From Bdellovibrionales bacterium (GTDB lineage Bacteria; Bdellovibrionota; Bdellovibrionia; Bdellovibrionales; UBA1609), in NCBI GenBank assembly GCA_019637855.1, contig JAHBUX010000009.1, positions 1 through 64,000 on the forward strand: a stretch of DNA of 64,000 nucleotides, in the 5' to 3' direction. Below are positions 16,976 to 24,570 of this stretch, one piece after another. Every line of letters starts with the position of its first letter. Position 1 is the first letter of the stretch. A model generated the notes under the pieces. It had not been told where the DNA came from, made no database searches, and worked only from the letters and a program-made list of their open reading frames with translations. The position numbers and the translations under genes were made by a program.

Positions 16976-18898
16976 ATGTCCAAGCTGGTTCATCTTGCCG
17001 TGACCTTTGCGGTGATTGCTTTGCAATCAGTGGCCTTTTTGAATTGCTCTGGCAGGATGCAGAGTTACATGTACAGCGAAAACTCTTCGCTGAGCGAGCC
17101 CAAAGCCGTGGGTAACTTTCGTGCGCTGGGCGACATGCTTGTGCACGAGGATGTTTACAAGAATTGGCAGGCCGGAATTATGGACGGGGGCGCCACGCCC
17201 GCACCTGGTCAGATCAGTGTGCAATCCGCCCACTACAACATCGGTATGAAGTACTGGCCGCAAGGTCTTATCCCGATCAAATACGATTACAACGAAGCCG
17301 CCTTCACGGTGACTGAGAGCAATGACTTTAAGAACAAGATCAGCGAAGCCTGTCGTATCTGGGGGCAGTACGCCAACATCAAATGCGTGGCTTACACGGG
17401 GACTCAAGAGTTCTATTTGGCGGCAATCCTATCGACGCGCGATGAGATCATTGCGGGTTGTGGAAGTTTTGCCGGAGCTTGTGCCACATATCCCTTGGGA
17501 ACGTCTCGTCGCTACATGCATGCGATGACTACGGCCGAAATGCCCACGATCTTGCATGAATTCGGACATGCTTTGGGCCTTGTGCACGAGCACCAACGTC
17601 CGGATTTGGGGGCTTACCTGAACTATCCGGCCTCGCGTCCATCCAATGTGAGTGCTCAGTACTACTCTTCTGTTATGCCGGTGAGTGCCGCCAGGGCGTT
17701 AGGCGAATATGATCCTCAGTCGATCATGCACTACGCATATAACGTGATTTCTGATGCCGGTATCACCTTGAAGCCGCAGTACGCTTATATGGCTTCGGTG
17801 ATGAGAACTGTGGCCGAAGCGCGGGTGTCACCGCTCGATGCGGAAGGGGTGCAACGCCTTTACGGCGCCTCGACCAGTGTGCCGGGAAAAGCCTGCGAAA
17901 GCCCGTCGACGAACAAGTTTATCTTTCCGCACGACACGCGGTACTCGTTTTTTGAAAATGCTTCGCCCGTGAACTCCGCTTGCAAAGCTCAAGCGAGAAT
18001 CTGTCAGAACGGAACCTTGACGGGCAGTAGCAGCTATCGCTTCACGAGTTGCGAATCGATTTGCCAAACCCGCGATGGTGGGCAGTTCAAAGCTGCCGCG
18101 GGTGCTCAGCGGTTGTACTTAACGGTTTCTGGATCGACGACCGAGTTTTATAGCATCATGGCTCAGTGTGAAGGTACTCGCATCCGCACTCAGTCCGACA
18201 CGATCCTACGTTGCGTTTCGGGCTCCTGCAAATCTGTCAGCTATTTCGAAGCCAGCGATGTCGTGACGTTCACCACCAATGCGGCCGACTATCTTTCGAA
18301 GGCTCCTGTGGCGGCGCAAGTCAATCAGCCTTGCACATTCCAGGGCAAGACGGTGAATGATGGCGCGCGTGTTACGGCCTATAAGGTGGCCAGCGTGGCC
18401 AGTGGAAAGTCCTGCAGCTCTGAATCAGAAACACGAACTTGCAGCAACGGCACTTTGAGTGGGTCTTATGTATACGCCTCTTGCACTGTTGAGAATCCGC
18501 CGTCGGTGATGGACTATCTGACTCCGCAAGAGCAGAAGCGGGCCAAGTACGTCACTGTGGTCTACAGAAAAGCTCTTATGCGTGATCCCGATGACCGGGG
18601 GCTGATCTTCTGGTCGCGGGACTATGAAGGTTACAATGGCTGTCGTAACGTCACGAAGTCCTTTGTGGTTTCACCTGAAGCCAGCGCTGTGCAGGCGAAG
18701 TTGAACAATCGCGATTTCGTGCACTACGCCTACGACATCGTGTTCTCTCGCGACAGTTATAAGGATGTCGAGGGTTCCAAGTTCTGGACGAGCATGCTCG
18801 ATACCGGGGCAATGACCCGCGCTGAAGTCCTGGATGACTTCTTCTTTAGCGACGAATTGACGAATATCTGCGTGAAGACCTACGGGATTGAGCCTTAA
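16976..18898 (+). CDS. Astacin-type (M12A) metalloprotease lipoprotein with Cys-rich repeats and DUF4214-like C-terminus (640 aa)
   Basis: The N-terminal signal ends in FLNC (Cys24), a plausible lipobox. The protease domain (about 90-290) has the zinc motif HEFGHALGLVHEH (His194, Glu195, His198, His204) and a Met-turn SIMHY, both hallmarks of astacins. Next are Cys-rich segments of the type C.NGTLSGS.Y.SC (about 335-360 and 480-505), a repeat often seen in secreted proteins of predatory bacteria. The last ~110 residues (YRKALMRDPDDRGLIFW, then a second helical unit) resemble DUF4214. The domain mosaic suggests a surface-bound protease that digests protein outside the outer membrane; the target is unknown. 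A strong terminator follows at 18967. Confidence 0.9.
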   Translation: MSKLVHLAVTFAVIALQSVAFLNCSGRMQSYMYSENSSLSEPKAVGNFRALGDMLVHEDVYKNWQAGIMDGGATPAPGQISVQSAHYNIGMKYWPQGLIPIKYDYNEAAFTVTESNDFKNKISEACRIWGQYANIKCVAYTGTQEFYLAAILSTRDEIIAGCGSFAGACATYPLGTSRRYMHAMTTAEMPTILHEFGHALGLVHEHQRPDLGAYLNYPASRPSNVSAQYYSSVMPVSAARALGEYDPQSIMHYAYNVISDAGITLKPQYAYMASVMRTVAEARVSPLDAEGVQRLYGASTSVPGKACESPSTNKFIFPHDTRYSFFENASPVNSACKAQARICQNGTLTGSSSYRFTSCESICQTRDGGQFKAAAGAQRLYLTVSGSTTEFYSIMAQCEGTRIRTQSDTILRCVSGSCKSVSYFEASDVVTFTTNAADYLSKAPVAAQVNQPCTFQGKTVNDGARVTAYKVASVASGKSCSSESETRTCSNGTLSGSYVYASCTVENPPSVMDYLTPQEQKRAKYVTVVYRKALMRDPDDRGLIFWSRDYEGYNGCRNVTKSFVVSPEASAVQAKLNNRDFVHYAYDIVFSRDSYKDVEGSKFWTSMLDTGAMTRAEVLDDFFFSDELTNICVKTYGIEP

Positions 18899-18966
18899 AG
18901 CTCCTTCGGTTCTAGTACTAAGGGGGCGCTCTGGGCAATCTAGAGGACGTCTTCGATCCTGACTAA

Positions 18967-18993
18967 ACGCCCGCTTAAAGTAGCGGGCGTCTT
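18967..18993 (+). terminator. Intrinsic terminator after the astacin-type gene
   Basis: ACGCCCGCT (18967-18975) pairs perfectly with AGCGGGCGT (18982-18990) around a six-base loop, followed by CTTCGTTT. An outer inverted repeat (ACTAAACG with CGTTTAGT) surrounds it. Confidence 0.8.
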
Positions 18994-19181
18994 CGTTTAG
19001 TGGCAATGAAGCTCAGGCCGCGCGCAGCTTCCCAAGTTTTCCATGATCAAGCAAAGTTACAATTAAGCTATTTAGCTTTCGAAAAAAAATCATGAAAAAC
19101 GGCGGAATATTGGAGGATTTGGTCGAAATCGGTACCGACCAAGTAAAGAAAAAGCATTCTGGATTCGACTTAATTTTAGAG

Positions 19182-19646
19182 TTATTTGTAAATGGACTCT
19201 CCATACTCCAAATTAAATTTCTCCCGTCCAAAATAGGTGAGCTTATCGCCCTGAATGGAAAAGGCGAGCGCATATCTATTGGCAATGTTATTTCCGCCAT
19301 CCCAAGTGGCTACGCCGATTTCCGGTGAGCCATCTCCGTTGACGTCGAAGATATAACGTCCTGGTTTAACGGGAACGAAAAAAGCGTAATCCCAGAGGCG
19401 GTCAAACTCTGCCTCGTAGCACTGTTTGTGCAAGGTACTCTTTCCTCGTTTAACGACCAAGCAGTGGCAATGGACACCACAACGAACGGCTTCAATGATG
19501 CGCCCATCGGAAAGCTTGATCTCAGTTTCATCAATAGGCATTTTACCGTTGGCCGCGTAAGCGGATATAGCTCCCAACGTCAGAATTGCTGATGCACTAA
19601 CGGCCTTTTTTAGACTTTTGATAAAGCTCTTCCACAGATTTTGCAT
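19182..19646 (-). CDS. Secreted small protein, possible partner of the transglycosylase (154 aa)
   Basis: MQNLWKSFIKSLKKAVSASAILTLGAISAYA-A is a long, basic signal peptide. The mature part has a Cys cluster (CGVHCHC, about residues 56-62, plus another Cys at about 76) and a DVNGDGSPEIGVATWDGG segment resembling an FG-GAP/calcium-loop repeat. The ATG has a GGGGGAAG ribosome site and overlaps the 3' end of the transglycosylase gene by 50 bases, so expression is coupled. I do not recognise the family. A periplasmic protein protecting the cell from the neighbouring murein hydrolase is a reasonable hypothesis but unproven. Confidence 0.75.
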   Translation of the reverse strand: MQNLWKSFIKSLKKAVSASAILTLGAISAYAANGKMPIDETEIKLSDGRIIEAVRCGVHCHCLVVKRGKSTLHKQCYEAEFDRLWDYAFFVPVKPGRYIFDVNGDGSPEIGVATWDGGNNIANRYALAFSIQGDKLTYFGREKFNLEYGESIYK

Positions 19647-20307
19647 AGGCTTCCCCCTGATTGTCCCAGGAATGATAGTTTTTAATGGTGTTATGAAGCG
19701 TCTTTTCCGCGCGCTTCGGAATCATGGAATATTTATGGGCGAGCCAGCGCGTACCAGCCGCGACGGCGACAATCGGATCTTGTACATCGGTTTGCGAAAG
19801 CTCGAAGTAATTTGATTTCAATTCGCGGTATCCTTTTCTTGGACGGCCTGAAAGAACTCCGCGGGTTTCATTGGTGATCTGCATGAGCCCTGTCGCCGAA
19901 CTGCCTTTGATCTTGGTTATTTCTTTGGGCTTGAAAGAAGATTCAATCGCAATGATTGTTTTGACTAGCAACGGATCGAGCCCGGTCGGAAACTTAAGGC
20001 CCTGCTCCTTCCAGTAATCGAGCCAAAATTGGATAACCGTATCCAATTCGGCGTTCTCAGGAAATCCATGGATTTTGCCGATTCGACCGTATTTTGTGTT
20101 GGAAGCCCAGTACAAATGATGGATGTTCTCGATCAATAGTATTTGGGGGTTCGATCCGCGATTTCTTCGAATATGGGCATCAACCCAAGTGCGGGTCCCC
20201 GAATGACATGTACGCTCGTGTCCGCGAACCACATGATAACCGGGTGGGCACATTTCGCTTGCGGGTGGTTTAGATAATTTAATGGAGTTACCATAGTTGG
20301 ATTCCAT
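19597..20307 (-). CDS. Lytic transglycosylase (SLT-type) without a signal peptide (236 aa)
   Basis: Residues 110-225 match the goose-lysozyme-like SLT domain: IIAIESSFKP with catalytic Glu122, then GLMQIT near 145, then AVAAGTRWLAHKY and a final NYHSW. Such enzymes cleave the MurNAc-GlcNAc bond of peptidoglycan. The N-terminal ~50 residues are not a signal peptide; they hold CPPGYHVVRGHERTC and WVDAHIRRNRG, a 'VRgHxR' type motif pair. The start has GGAG at 20320-20317. It follows the truncated Doc frame by six bases and overlaps the secreted-protein gene. How it would reach the wall is unclear: a secretion-system effector, phage-type release, or a mis-set start are all possible. Codon use is A/T-rich, suggesting transfer. 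Confidence 0.85.
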   Translation of the reverse strand: MESNYGNSIKLSKPPASEMCPPGYHVVRGHERTCHSGTRTWVDAHIRRNRGSNPQILLIENIHHLYWASNTKYGRIGKIHGFPENAELDTVIQFWLDYWKEQGLKFPTGLDPLLVKTIIAIESSFKPKEITKIKGSSATGLMQITNETRGVLSGRPRKGYRELKSNYFELSQTDVQDPIVAVAAGTRWLAHKYSMIPKRAEKTLHNTIKNYHSWDNQGEAYAKSVEELYQKSKKGR

Positions 20308-20313
20308 TCGACT

Positions 20314-20451
20314 TTACTCCGAATAAGGTTTTGCAAGCTTTTCGAAGATCTTTGTAAGCTTGGCTTTGTCGATTCGTTTTTCCGCAAGATACATTTCGTG
20401 CAATTCCAAAACGTCTTCAAGACTTAAGAAGCGATATTCAGTAGCGCTCAC
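20314..20451 (-). pseudogene. Truncated Doc (death-on-curing) toxin, 45 codons
   Basis: A GTG start overlaps the antitoxin stop (GTGA), the usual layout of an AbrB-Doc pair. The frame reads EYRFLSLEDVLELHEMYLAE, matching the N-terminus of Doc/Fic-family toxins, then runs through a Lys-rich tail and stops at TAA (20316-20314). The catalytic Fic motif (HxFxxGNKR-type) is absent, and full-length Doc is about 125 residues. So the toxin has lost everything after its first helix; the transglycosylase gene begins six bases on. Confidence 0.65.
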
Positions 20452-20669
20452 TTCGCCAATTTCCTGAAAGTGGGGCCATGCTTTTTCATGACCTTTTCTA
20501 CCGAAGAACGAAGGCTTTTCTTGCCTGTGCGGATGGGCTCGATCACAAGACGATACCCATCAGTCGTCATCTCCAGCTCGGTGTCTCGGTCGATTTTCAG
20601 TAATTCCAGAATAGGTTTTTCAATCACGATACCATAGCTATTGCCGATCGCCGAAAGTTTCTTTTTCAT
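20448..20669 (-). CDS. AbrB/MazE-type antitoxin (73 aa)
   Basis: The start is the ATG at 20669, preceded by AGGA and giving MKKKLSAIGNSYGIVI. The swapped-hairpin AbrB DNA-binding fold covers residues 1-48 (GNSYGIVIEKPILELLKI, then ELEMTTDGYRLVIEPI), and the basic C-terminal tail (about 50-73) would wrap the toxin. It normally neutralises a co-expressed toxin and represses its own promoter. Here the downstream Doc toxin is truncated, so it may be an orphan regulator. A palindromic operator-like site lies 23 bases upstream. Confidence 0.88.
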   Translation of the reverse strand: MKKKLSAIGNSYGIVIEKPILELLKIDRDTELEMTTDGYRLVIEPIRTGKKSLRSSVEKVMKKHGPTFRKLAK

Positions 20670-20691
20670 AAAATCCTCAGTACTTATTTTA

Positions 20692-20710
20692 GTTATAACC
20701 AGTGTATAAC
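20692..20710 (-). promoter_or_regulatory. Operator-like inverted repeat upstream of the antitoxin gene
   Basis: GTTATA (20692-20697) and TATAAC (20705-20710) form an inverted repeat across seven bases; GTTATAAC itself is also palindromic. Its position just upstream of the antitoxin start fits an autorepression site for an AbrB-type protein. Confidence 0.45.
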
Positions 20711-20901
20711 AGAATAATAAATTCATATACCGAAAGATTGCGACTGAGCTTGGGTGCAGCAAGGCGGGCGTGTTAAGATCCTTCGCGCTAAATAGGCGAC
20801 AAAGGGCGGTCGTGCCGCTATTCAGGATTCTCTAGGAGATTAATTCTTTTTTGGCGTAAAGCATAAAGGCGTCGGAGCAGCTTGAGGGACTGTGGTGATT
20901 T

Positions 20902-21714
20902 GTGAAAGTGAACGATCTGTTAGGGTTCAATTTGGATGATTTTATATCTGCAGATGAGCACAACCGTAAGGCATCTCTGGAAAACCTGAAGCCTTACTGC
21001 TTGCACTTGACCAACGTCACGGACATGTATGCGGATCTCTATTCTGGCGCAAGCATGCAAACCTTTTTTACGCCATCCGGTAGTGCCCGTTTCTATTTGC
21101 TCTCAGGCTGCTACGTAAACATTGTGAAAGCGGCGGCAAACATTGTTTCGGGCCATATTACCGATGCAAATATCTACTCGCGTCGGACACTCGAAGCCAT
21201 TCAGTACTCCGCATTCTTGCGAGATCATCAGGAGCACGGGGAACTCTGGTTCAAAACCTTTGAGCCTGACAAGAAGTCCCAGTTTCATAAGTCATATCAA
21301 AGATGGGCTGGTCGACCGTCCGAACTTGGCGGCCTGGCCAAGACATATGAAGAGCTAAAGCTTCCGCACGACACCTATGTCATTGCATCAGATGTAGGCG
21401 CGCATCCGAATTGGGCACTGGCAGTTAATCAGAATTCGTTTAAGGTGAACGGCAAGAAAATCGACTTCAAGATTTTTTTCAACGAACTGGGAAACGATCG
21501 AAAAGACCTGCTCAACCAATTGCAGATGTTTCTTTGGCATTTGCGCAATCACTTCCACGCAATTGATTGGTGGGTGGAGTTTTCAGGTATTGAATTTGGC
21601 TTGGCGCAGCAGCGAATGTCGTTCTGGAGGGACTGCAGGCGCGAATTCACTCGCGCCTGCGAGAAGGTCAGACCTATCATTCATAAAGAATTCGCCGGTA
21701 ATAGCAAGCTCTGA
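20902..21714 (+). CDS. Uncharacterised helical protein in the toxin-antitoxin patch (270 aa)
   Basis: GTG start. Soluble, mostly helical, without signal peptide. Distinct pieces are LYSGASMQTFFTPSGSARFYL (about 45-65), NIVKAAANIVSGHITDANIYSRRTLEA (about 73-100), and LRNHFHAIDWWVEF (about 215-230). The second segment recalls DUF5677/HEPN-like helical proteins of defence and accessory loci, but I cannot confirm this, and the RNHFH string is not a standard HEPN RNase motif. It lies between two toxin-antitoxin loci with no operon partner. Cargo of a mobile island is possible. Confidence 0.75.
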   Translation: MKVNDLLGFNLDDFISADEHNRKASLENLKPYCLHLTNVTDMYADLYSGASMQTFFTPSGSARFYLLSGCYVNIVKAAANIVSGHITDANIYSRRTLEAIQYSAFLRDHQEHGELWFKTFEPDKKSQFHKSYQRWAGRPSELGGLAKTYEELKLPHDTYVIASDVGAHPNWALAVNQNSFKVNGKKIDFKIFFNELGNDRKDLLNQLQMFLWHLRNHFHAIDWWVEFSGIEFGLAQQRMSFWRDCRREFTRACEKVRPIIHKEFAGNSKL

Positions 21715-21919
21715 CTATGCTAGCCCCCGCGCGCGAAATCTGTGATATCAAAGTGAACTGCGCCTGCGTCTATTAAGGCTTTAGTTTTACGAACGCTCGC
21801 CGCTCGACGTTCTGCCTGTAATTCCAATGGGTTATGTTTTAGGTAAATGTTCGGTAATTTTTGGGTAAAATGTGGTATATGTTGTGCGGAAAAGATCCGA
21901 TACCTTTAGTGGAGGATAA

Positions 21920-22294
21920 GTGTCTAGACCCGTCGCTAATGAAATTACCGCTTCTACATTTACAAATCACCTCCATCTCTTTACCGATGAGGGTAAGGCG
22001 AAGCCCTCCGAAGTCGCAGGGTTTTTAGAGATCTCATTAAATAAACTCGCGAAGGCTTTAGGGGTGGATACCTTGCGGGAAGACCGGCTGGGACCTGTGG
22101 CGACACTTCGTCTTCAGGAATTGGCCTCGGCTCTCGAAATTGTAGCTCAGAGCTTTGGCGGTGACCGTAAGAAGGCTCGCTTTTGGATCAATACTCCCAA
22201 TTTACATTTGGGAGCAGCTATTCCTAAAAATTTGATCCTTATAGGAAGATACAAAAAGCTTCTTGAATTTGTACAGGCCGTAAGAGACGAGTAG
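21920..22294 (+). CDS. Xre/MbcA/ParS-type antitoxin of a RES toxin pair (124 aa)
   Basis: GTG start behind GGAGGA. The N-terminal part (about 28-60) is a helix-turn-helix-like region (KPSEVAGFLEISLNKLAKALGV). The C-terminal toxin-binding domain is diagnostic: KARFWINTPNLHLGAAIP (about 85-102), followed by GRYKKLLEFVQAV. These antitoxins bind RES-domain NAD+-degrading toxins and regulate the operon. The toxin gene begins three bases after this stop, on the same strand, but is frameshifted. Confidence 0.9.
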   Translation: MSRPVANEITASTFTNHLHLFTDEGKAKPSEVAGFLEISLNKLAKALGVDTLREDRLGPVATLRLQELASALEIVAQSFGGDRKKARFWINTPNLHLGAAIPKNLILIGRYKKLLEFVQAVRDE

Positions 22295-22297
22295 TCG

Positions 22298-23233
22298 GTG
22301 ACGAAAAAACCTGATGATGAACTCTCGGTCTTTCTTGAGGCGCTCGAAATCTCGCCAGAAGCATACGCTGAGATAGCACTAATAAGATTACATAAGGCAA
22401 GCTCTGCGGTTCTCTTTTGGTGGGAGACGTACTGGACGTTTTTGGCACAGCAGCGCGAGCGGAGGCTTGATGAAATTATTCTCAGTCTTCAAAGAGAGCT
22501 TGCCATCTTTTTCCCACGCCGCGCTCTCACGATTTGTAACGGGCAATCATACGAAGTCACCACTAAGCGTCTTAGGAAGCCAAAAGGTGCCGGGTCGCTT
22601 CAATATAGGCCACATCTCGCCTTCGCAAAGAAGTTTTGGGTGTCTATATCTCGCCAGCGATGAGGCGACCGCCCGCGCGGAAAAATTTTTGAATCCGTCA
22701 CAGTCTGGAATCGGCAAGTTAACGCCTGAGGAGATGTATACGGCGCCTATAGGCCCTTACCTGCATTCAACAGTACGTGTAGTATTGAGAAATGTTCTCG
22801 ATCTTCGTCAGAAGGAATCTCTCAAAGAGTTCCTTGGGGTCGTTTCTAAAATCAAGATCCCAAAGATTTACCTAACACGGGCCAAAAGCCTCCGCATCAA
22901 ACCGCTACCCTCCCCATCGAGGATTTGGATACGCTTATGTCGTCTATCTTTGAGCAAAATTTCACACAATGGCAAACCTTGACCAATGTGCCTAGCAATT
23001 CACAATGGTTGGGTTTTTACGCGTTCCTTGCTGGAATCCAGGCGATAATTTACCCTTCGATTAGGAACCCCGAAGGCTACAATTTGGCAGTTTACCCGGA
23101 AAATTTGCGAGAGACCGATTCATTTGTTGAGTTAAGTCCAGCCCTTGAGCACGTTAGCGCAGACAATGTGCGGATGGACGCAAAGACCTACTCGTTCTTT
23201 GCCAACCCGCACGCTTCACCCGTACGGCACTAA
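22298..23233 (+). pseudogene. RES-domain toxin gene broken by two frameshifts
   Basis: Three overlapping frames make one protein. Frame one (from 22298) gives the helical N-terminus (ISPEAYAEIALIRLHKAS). Frame two (about 22505-22880) gives the RES core with VPGRFN and CLYLASDEATARAE, the NAD-binding Arg/Glu region. Frame three (about 22880-23233) gives the C-terminus (WLGFYAFLAGIQAIIYPSIRNP, then NLAVYPEN), typical of RES proteins. The first switch is near a T5 run (about 22508-22513), the second near an A4 run (about 22884-22887). A GGAGG before an internal ATG (22470) would let the core start separately. RES toxins phosphorolyse or hydrolyse NAD+. This copy is inactive unless the shifts are sequencing errors or programmed. 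Confidence 0.7.
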
Positions 23234-23277
23234 TCCGCTTTTTTAGCGCCAGTGCCTCACTGCAGCGGCGTTAGCAT

Positions 23278-23445
23278 ACCGAAGAGATTGTGAAACAAGC
23301 GATCGAGTTTCCCCACTAAGAGCACGTCGAATTCTTAGGCGACTGGAAATCTGACCAGCACTACAACAACACGATTAAAAAATGCGCGAAATTATATAAC
23401 GCTCTAGTCACAAAACGTAAGCGCCCACACTTGTGGGTTGGATGA
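23278..23445 (+). pseudogene. Remnant of an unidentified gene with an internal stop
   Basis: A 56-codon frame reads TEEIVKQAIEFPH, then a TAA, then EHVEFLGDWKSDQHYNN and NALVTKRKRPHLWVG before a TGA. The composition looks coding, but there is a stop in the middle and no start context. The source family is not recognised. It lies between the broken RES gene and tRNA-Ala, as expected of decayed island DNA. Confidence 0.3.
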
Positions 23446-23492
23446 AGCCTGTTTTATGAGATCCGCTGCTGGCGCGGTTTCTGAAGATAAAA

Positions 23493-23568
23493 TGGTGGAC
23501 GTGACAGGAATCGAACCTGCGACCCTCAACATGCCATGCTGATGCTCTCCCAACTGAGCTACACGCCC
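23493..23568 (-). tRNA. tRNA-Ala (anticodon GGC)
   Basis: On the minus strand, acceptor GGGCGTG (5' end 23568) pairs with CACGTCC. There is a D-arm GCTC...GAGC, an anticodon stem TCAGC/GTTGA with loop ATGGCAT (anticodon GGC), a T-arm GCAGG TTCGATT CCTGT, discriminator A and an encoded CCA (23495-23493). The 3' end faces the toxin-antitoxin patch, the side where integrating elements normally insert. Confidence 0.95.
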
Positions 23569-23694
23569 ACAGACAATGGCTTGGAACGAAGACTTGTAAT
23601 CGGGCCTTTCAGGATTGTCCAGAATGTTCTTGAAAATCCTGCCACTTAAGGGGTTAATCGTGGCTATATCTTAGGACTTTTTTGCGGGGAAAAT

Positions 23695-24183
23695 ATGCGT
23701 CGGTTCATCTTGTTGATTGCCGTTCTAACTCTAGGCTCAGCCGCTCAGGCTAAGGATCTTACGTCCCGTTTGGCCGTCGGTTACGCCAACCAATTCGGAC
23801 TGGATGAGGAATTGCCCAGTGTCGCACTCCGTTATTTTCCTAACGGAGAGTACGGTTTGATGGGCGCATTGGGCGTCGACACCACCAAAAACAACTCGCG
23901 CTTTGGCTTTTCGGCCAAGATTATGAAACTGATTTTCAAAGAAGATAACCTCAACTTCTACACTGGTGCTTCGGCGGGGATTGTGAGTCGGGAGTTGGCG
24001 GGCAAAACCAATTCGGGCTTCGATTTGACTGGGGTGATGGGCGTTGAGTTCTTCTTACCCGGCCTGGAAAACCTTGGCTTCAGCATGGAAGCCGGAGTAG
24101 GGGTGACTTCGGTATCTAGCGAAGTGCGCTTTCGCACCATCGGCGATCACCCGTTGCGCGCCGGTATATTCTTTTACTTCTAA
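23695..24183 (+). CDS. Small outer-membrane beta-barrel protein (162 aa)
   Basis: Signal peptide MRRFILLIAVLTLGSAAQA-K. The mature ~143 residues alternate hydrophobic strands (LAVGYANQFGL, YGLMGALGVDTT, RFGFSAKIMKL, NFYTGASAGIV, FDLTGVMGVEFFLPG, GFSMEAGVGVTSV) and end in GIFFYF with a terminal Phe, as in small eight-strand barrels. No named family. A possible promoter is TTGAAA (23630-23635), 17 bases, GTTAAT (23653-23658). It is followed nine bases later by ridA. Confidence 0.82.
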   Translation: MRRFILLIAVLTLGSAAQAKDLTSRLAVGYANQFGLDEELPSVALRYFPNGEYGLMGALGVDTTKNNSRFGFSAKIMKLIFKEDNLNFYTGASAGIVSRELAGKTNSGFDLTGVMGVEFFLPGLENLGFSMEAGVGVTSVSSEVRFRTIGDHPLRAGIFFYF

Positions 24184-24192
24184 GGAGAAAGC

Positions 24193-24570
24193 ATGAAGAC
24201 CATTCACCGTACCGATAAAGCCCCTGCCCCCGTCGGCCCTTATTCGCAAGCTGTCGAGGCGGGCGGATTTATGTTTTGCTCAGGTCAAATCGCCATCGAT
24301 CCCAAAACCAATCAAGTGCTCACCGGCCCGGTGTCGGATCAAATGCGTCTGGTTATGGAAAACATCAAAGCAGTCTTGATGAATGCCGGTATGGATTTTA
24401 ACAATGTGATCAAGACCACGATTTTTCTCACCAACATGAATGACTTTGCCGCCGTGAATGAAGTCTATGCGACCTACTTCACCGCCGAACCTCCGGCTCG
24501 TTCCACCATCGCGGTGGCAGGCTTACCCAAAGGCGTTCACGTTGAAGTCGAAGTCATCGCCAAGCGTTAA
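24193..24570 (+). CDS. ridA: RidA-family enamine/imine deaminase
   Basis: Hydrolyses reactive enamine/imine intermediates such as 2-aminoacrylate made by PLP enzymes, preventing damage. The 125-aa length is standard for the family. Signatures are APVGPYSQAV (12-21), FCSGQIAIDP, and the C-terminal signature PARSTIAVAGLPKG with the key Arg, then VEVEVIA. The ATG follows AAGGAGAAAGC. It is cytosolic and probably trimeric. The next gene begins immediately after its stop. Confidence 0.95.
   Translation: MKTIHRTDKAPAPVGPYSQAVEAGGFMFCSGQIAIDPKTNQVLTGPVSDQMRLVMENIKAVLMNAGMDFNNVIKTTIFLTNMNDFAAVNEVYATYFTAEPPARSTIAVAGLPKGVHVEVEVIAKR

Noticed and set aside
20133-20420. 95-codon frame on the minus strand
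   Set aside because: It is out of frame with both the Doc remnant and the transglycosylase, whose translations match known families over the same bases.
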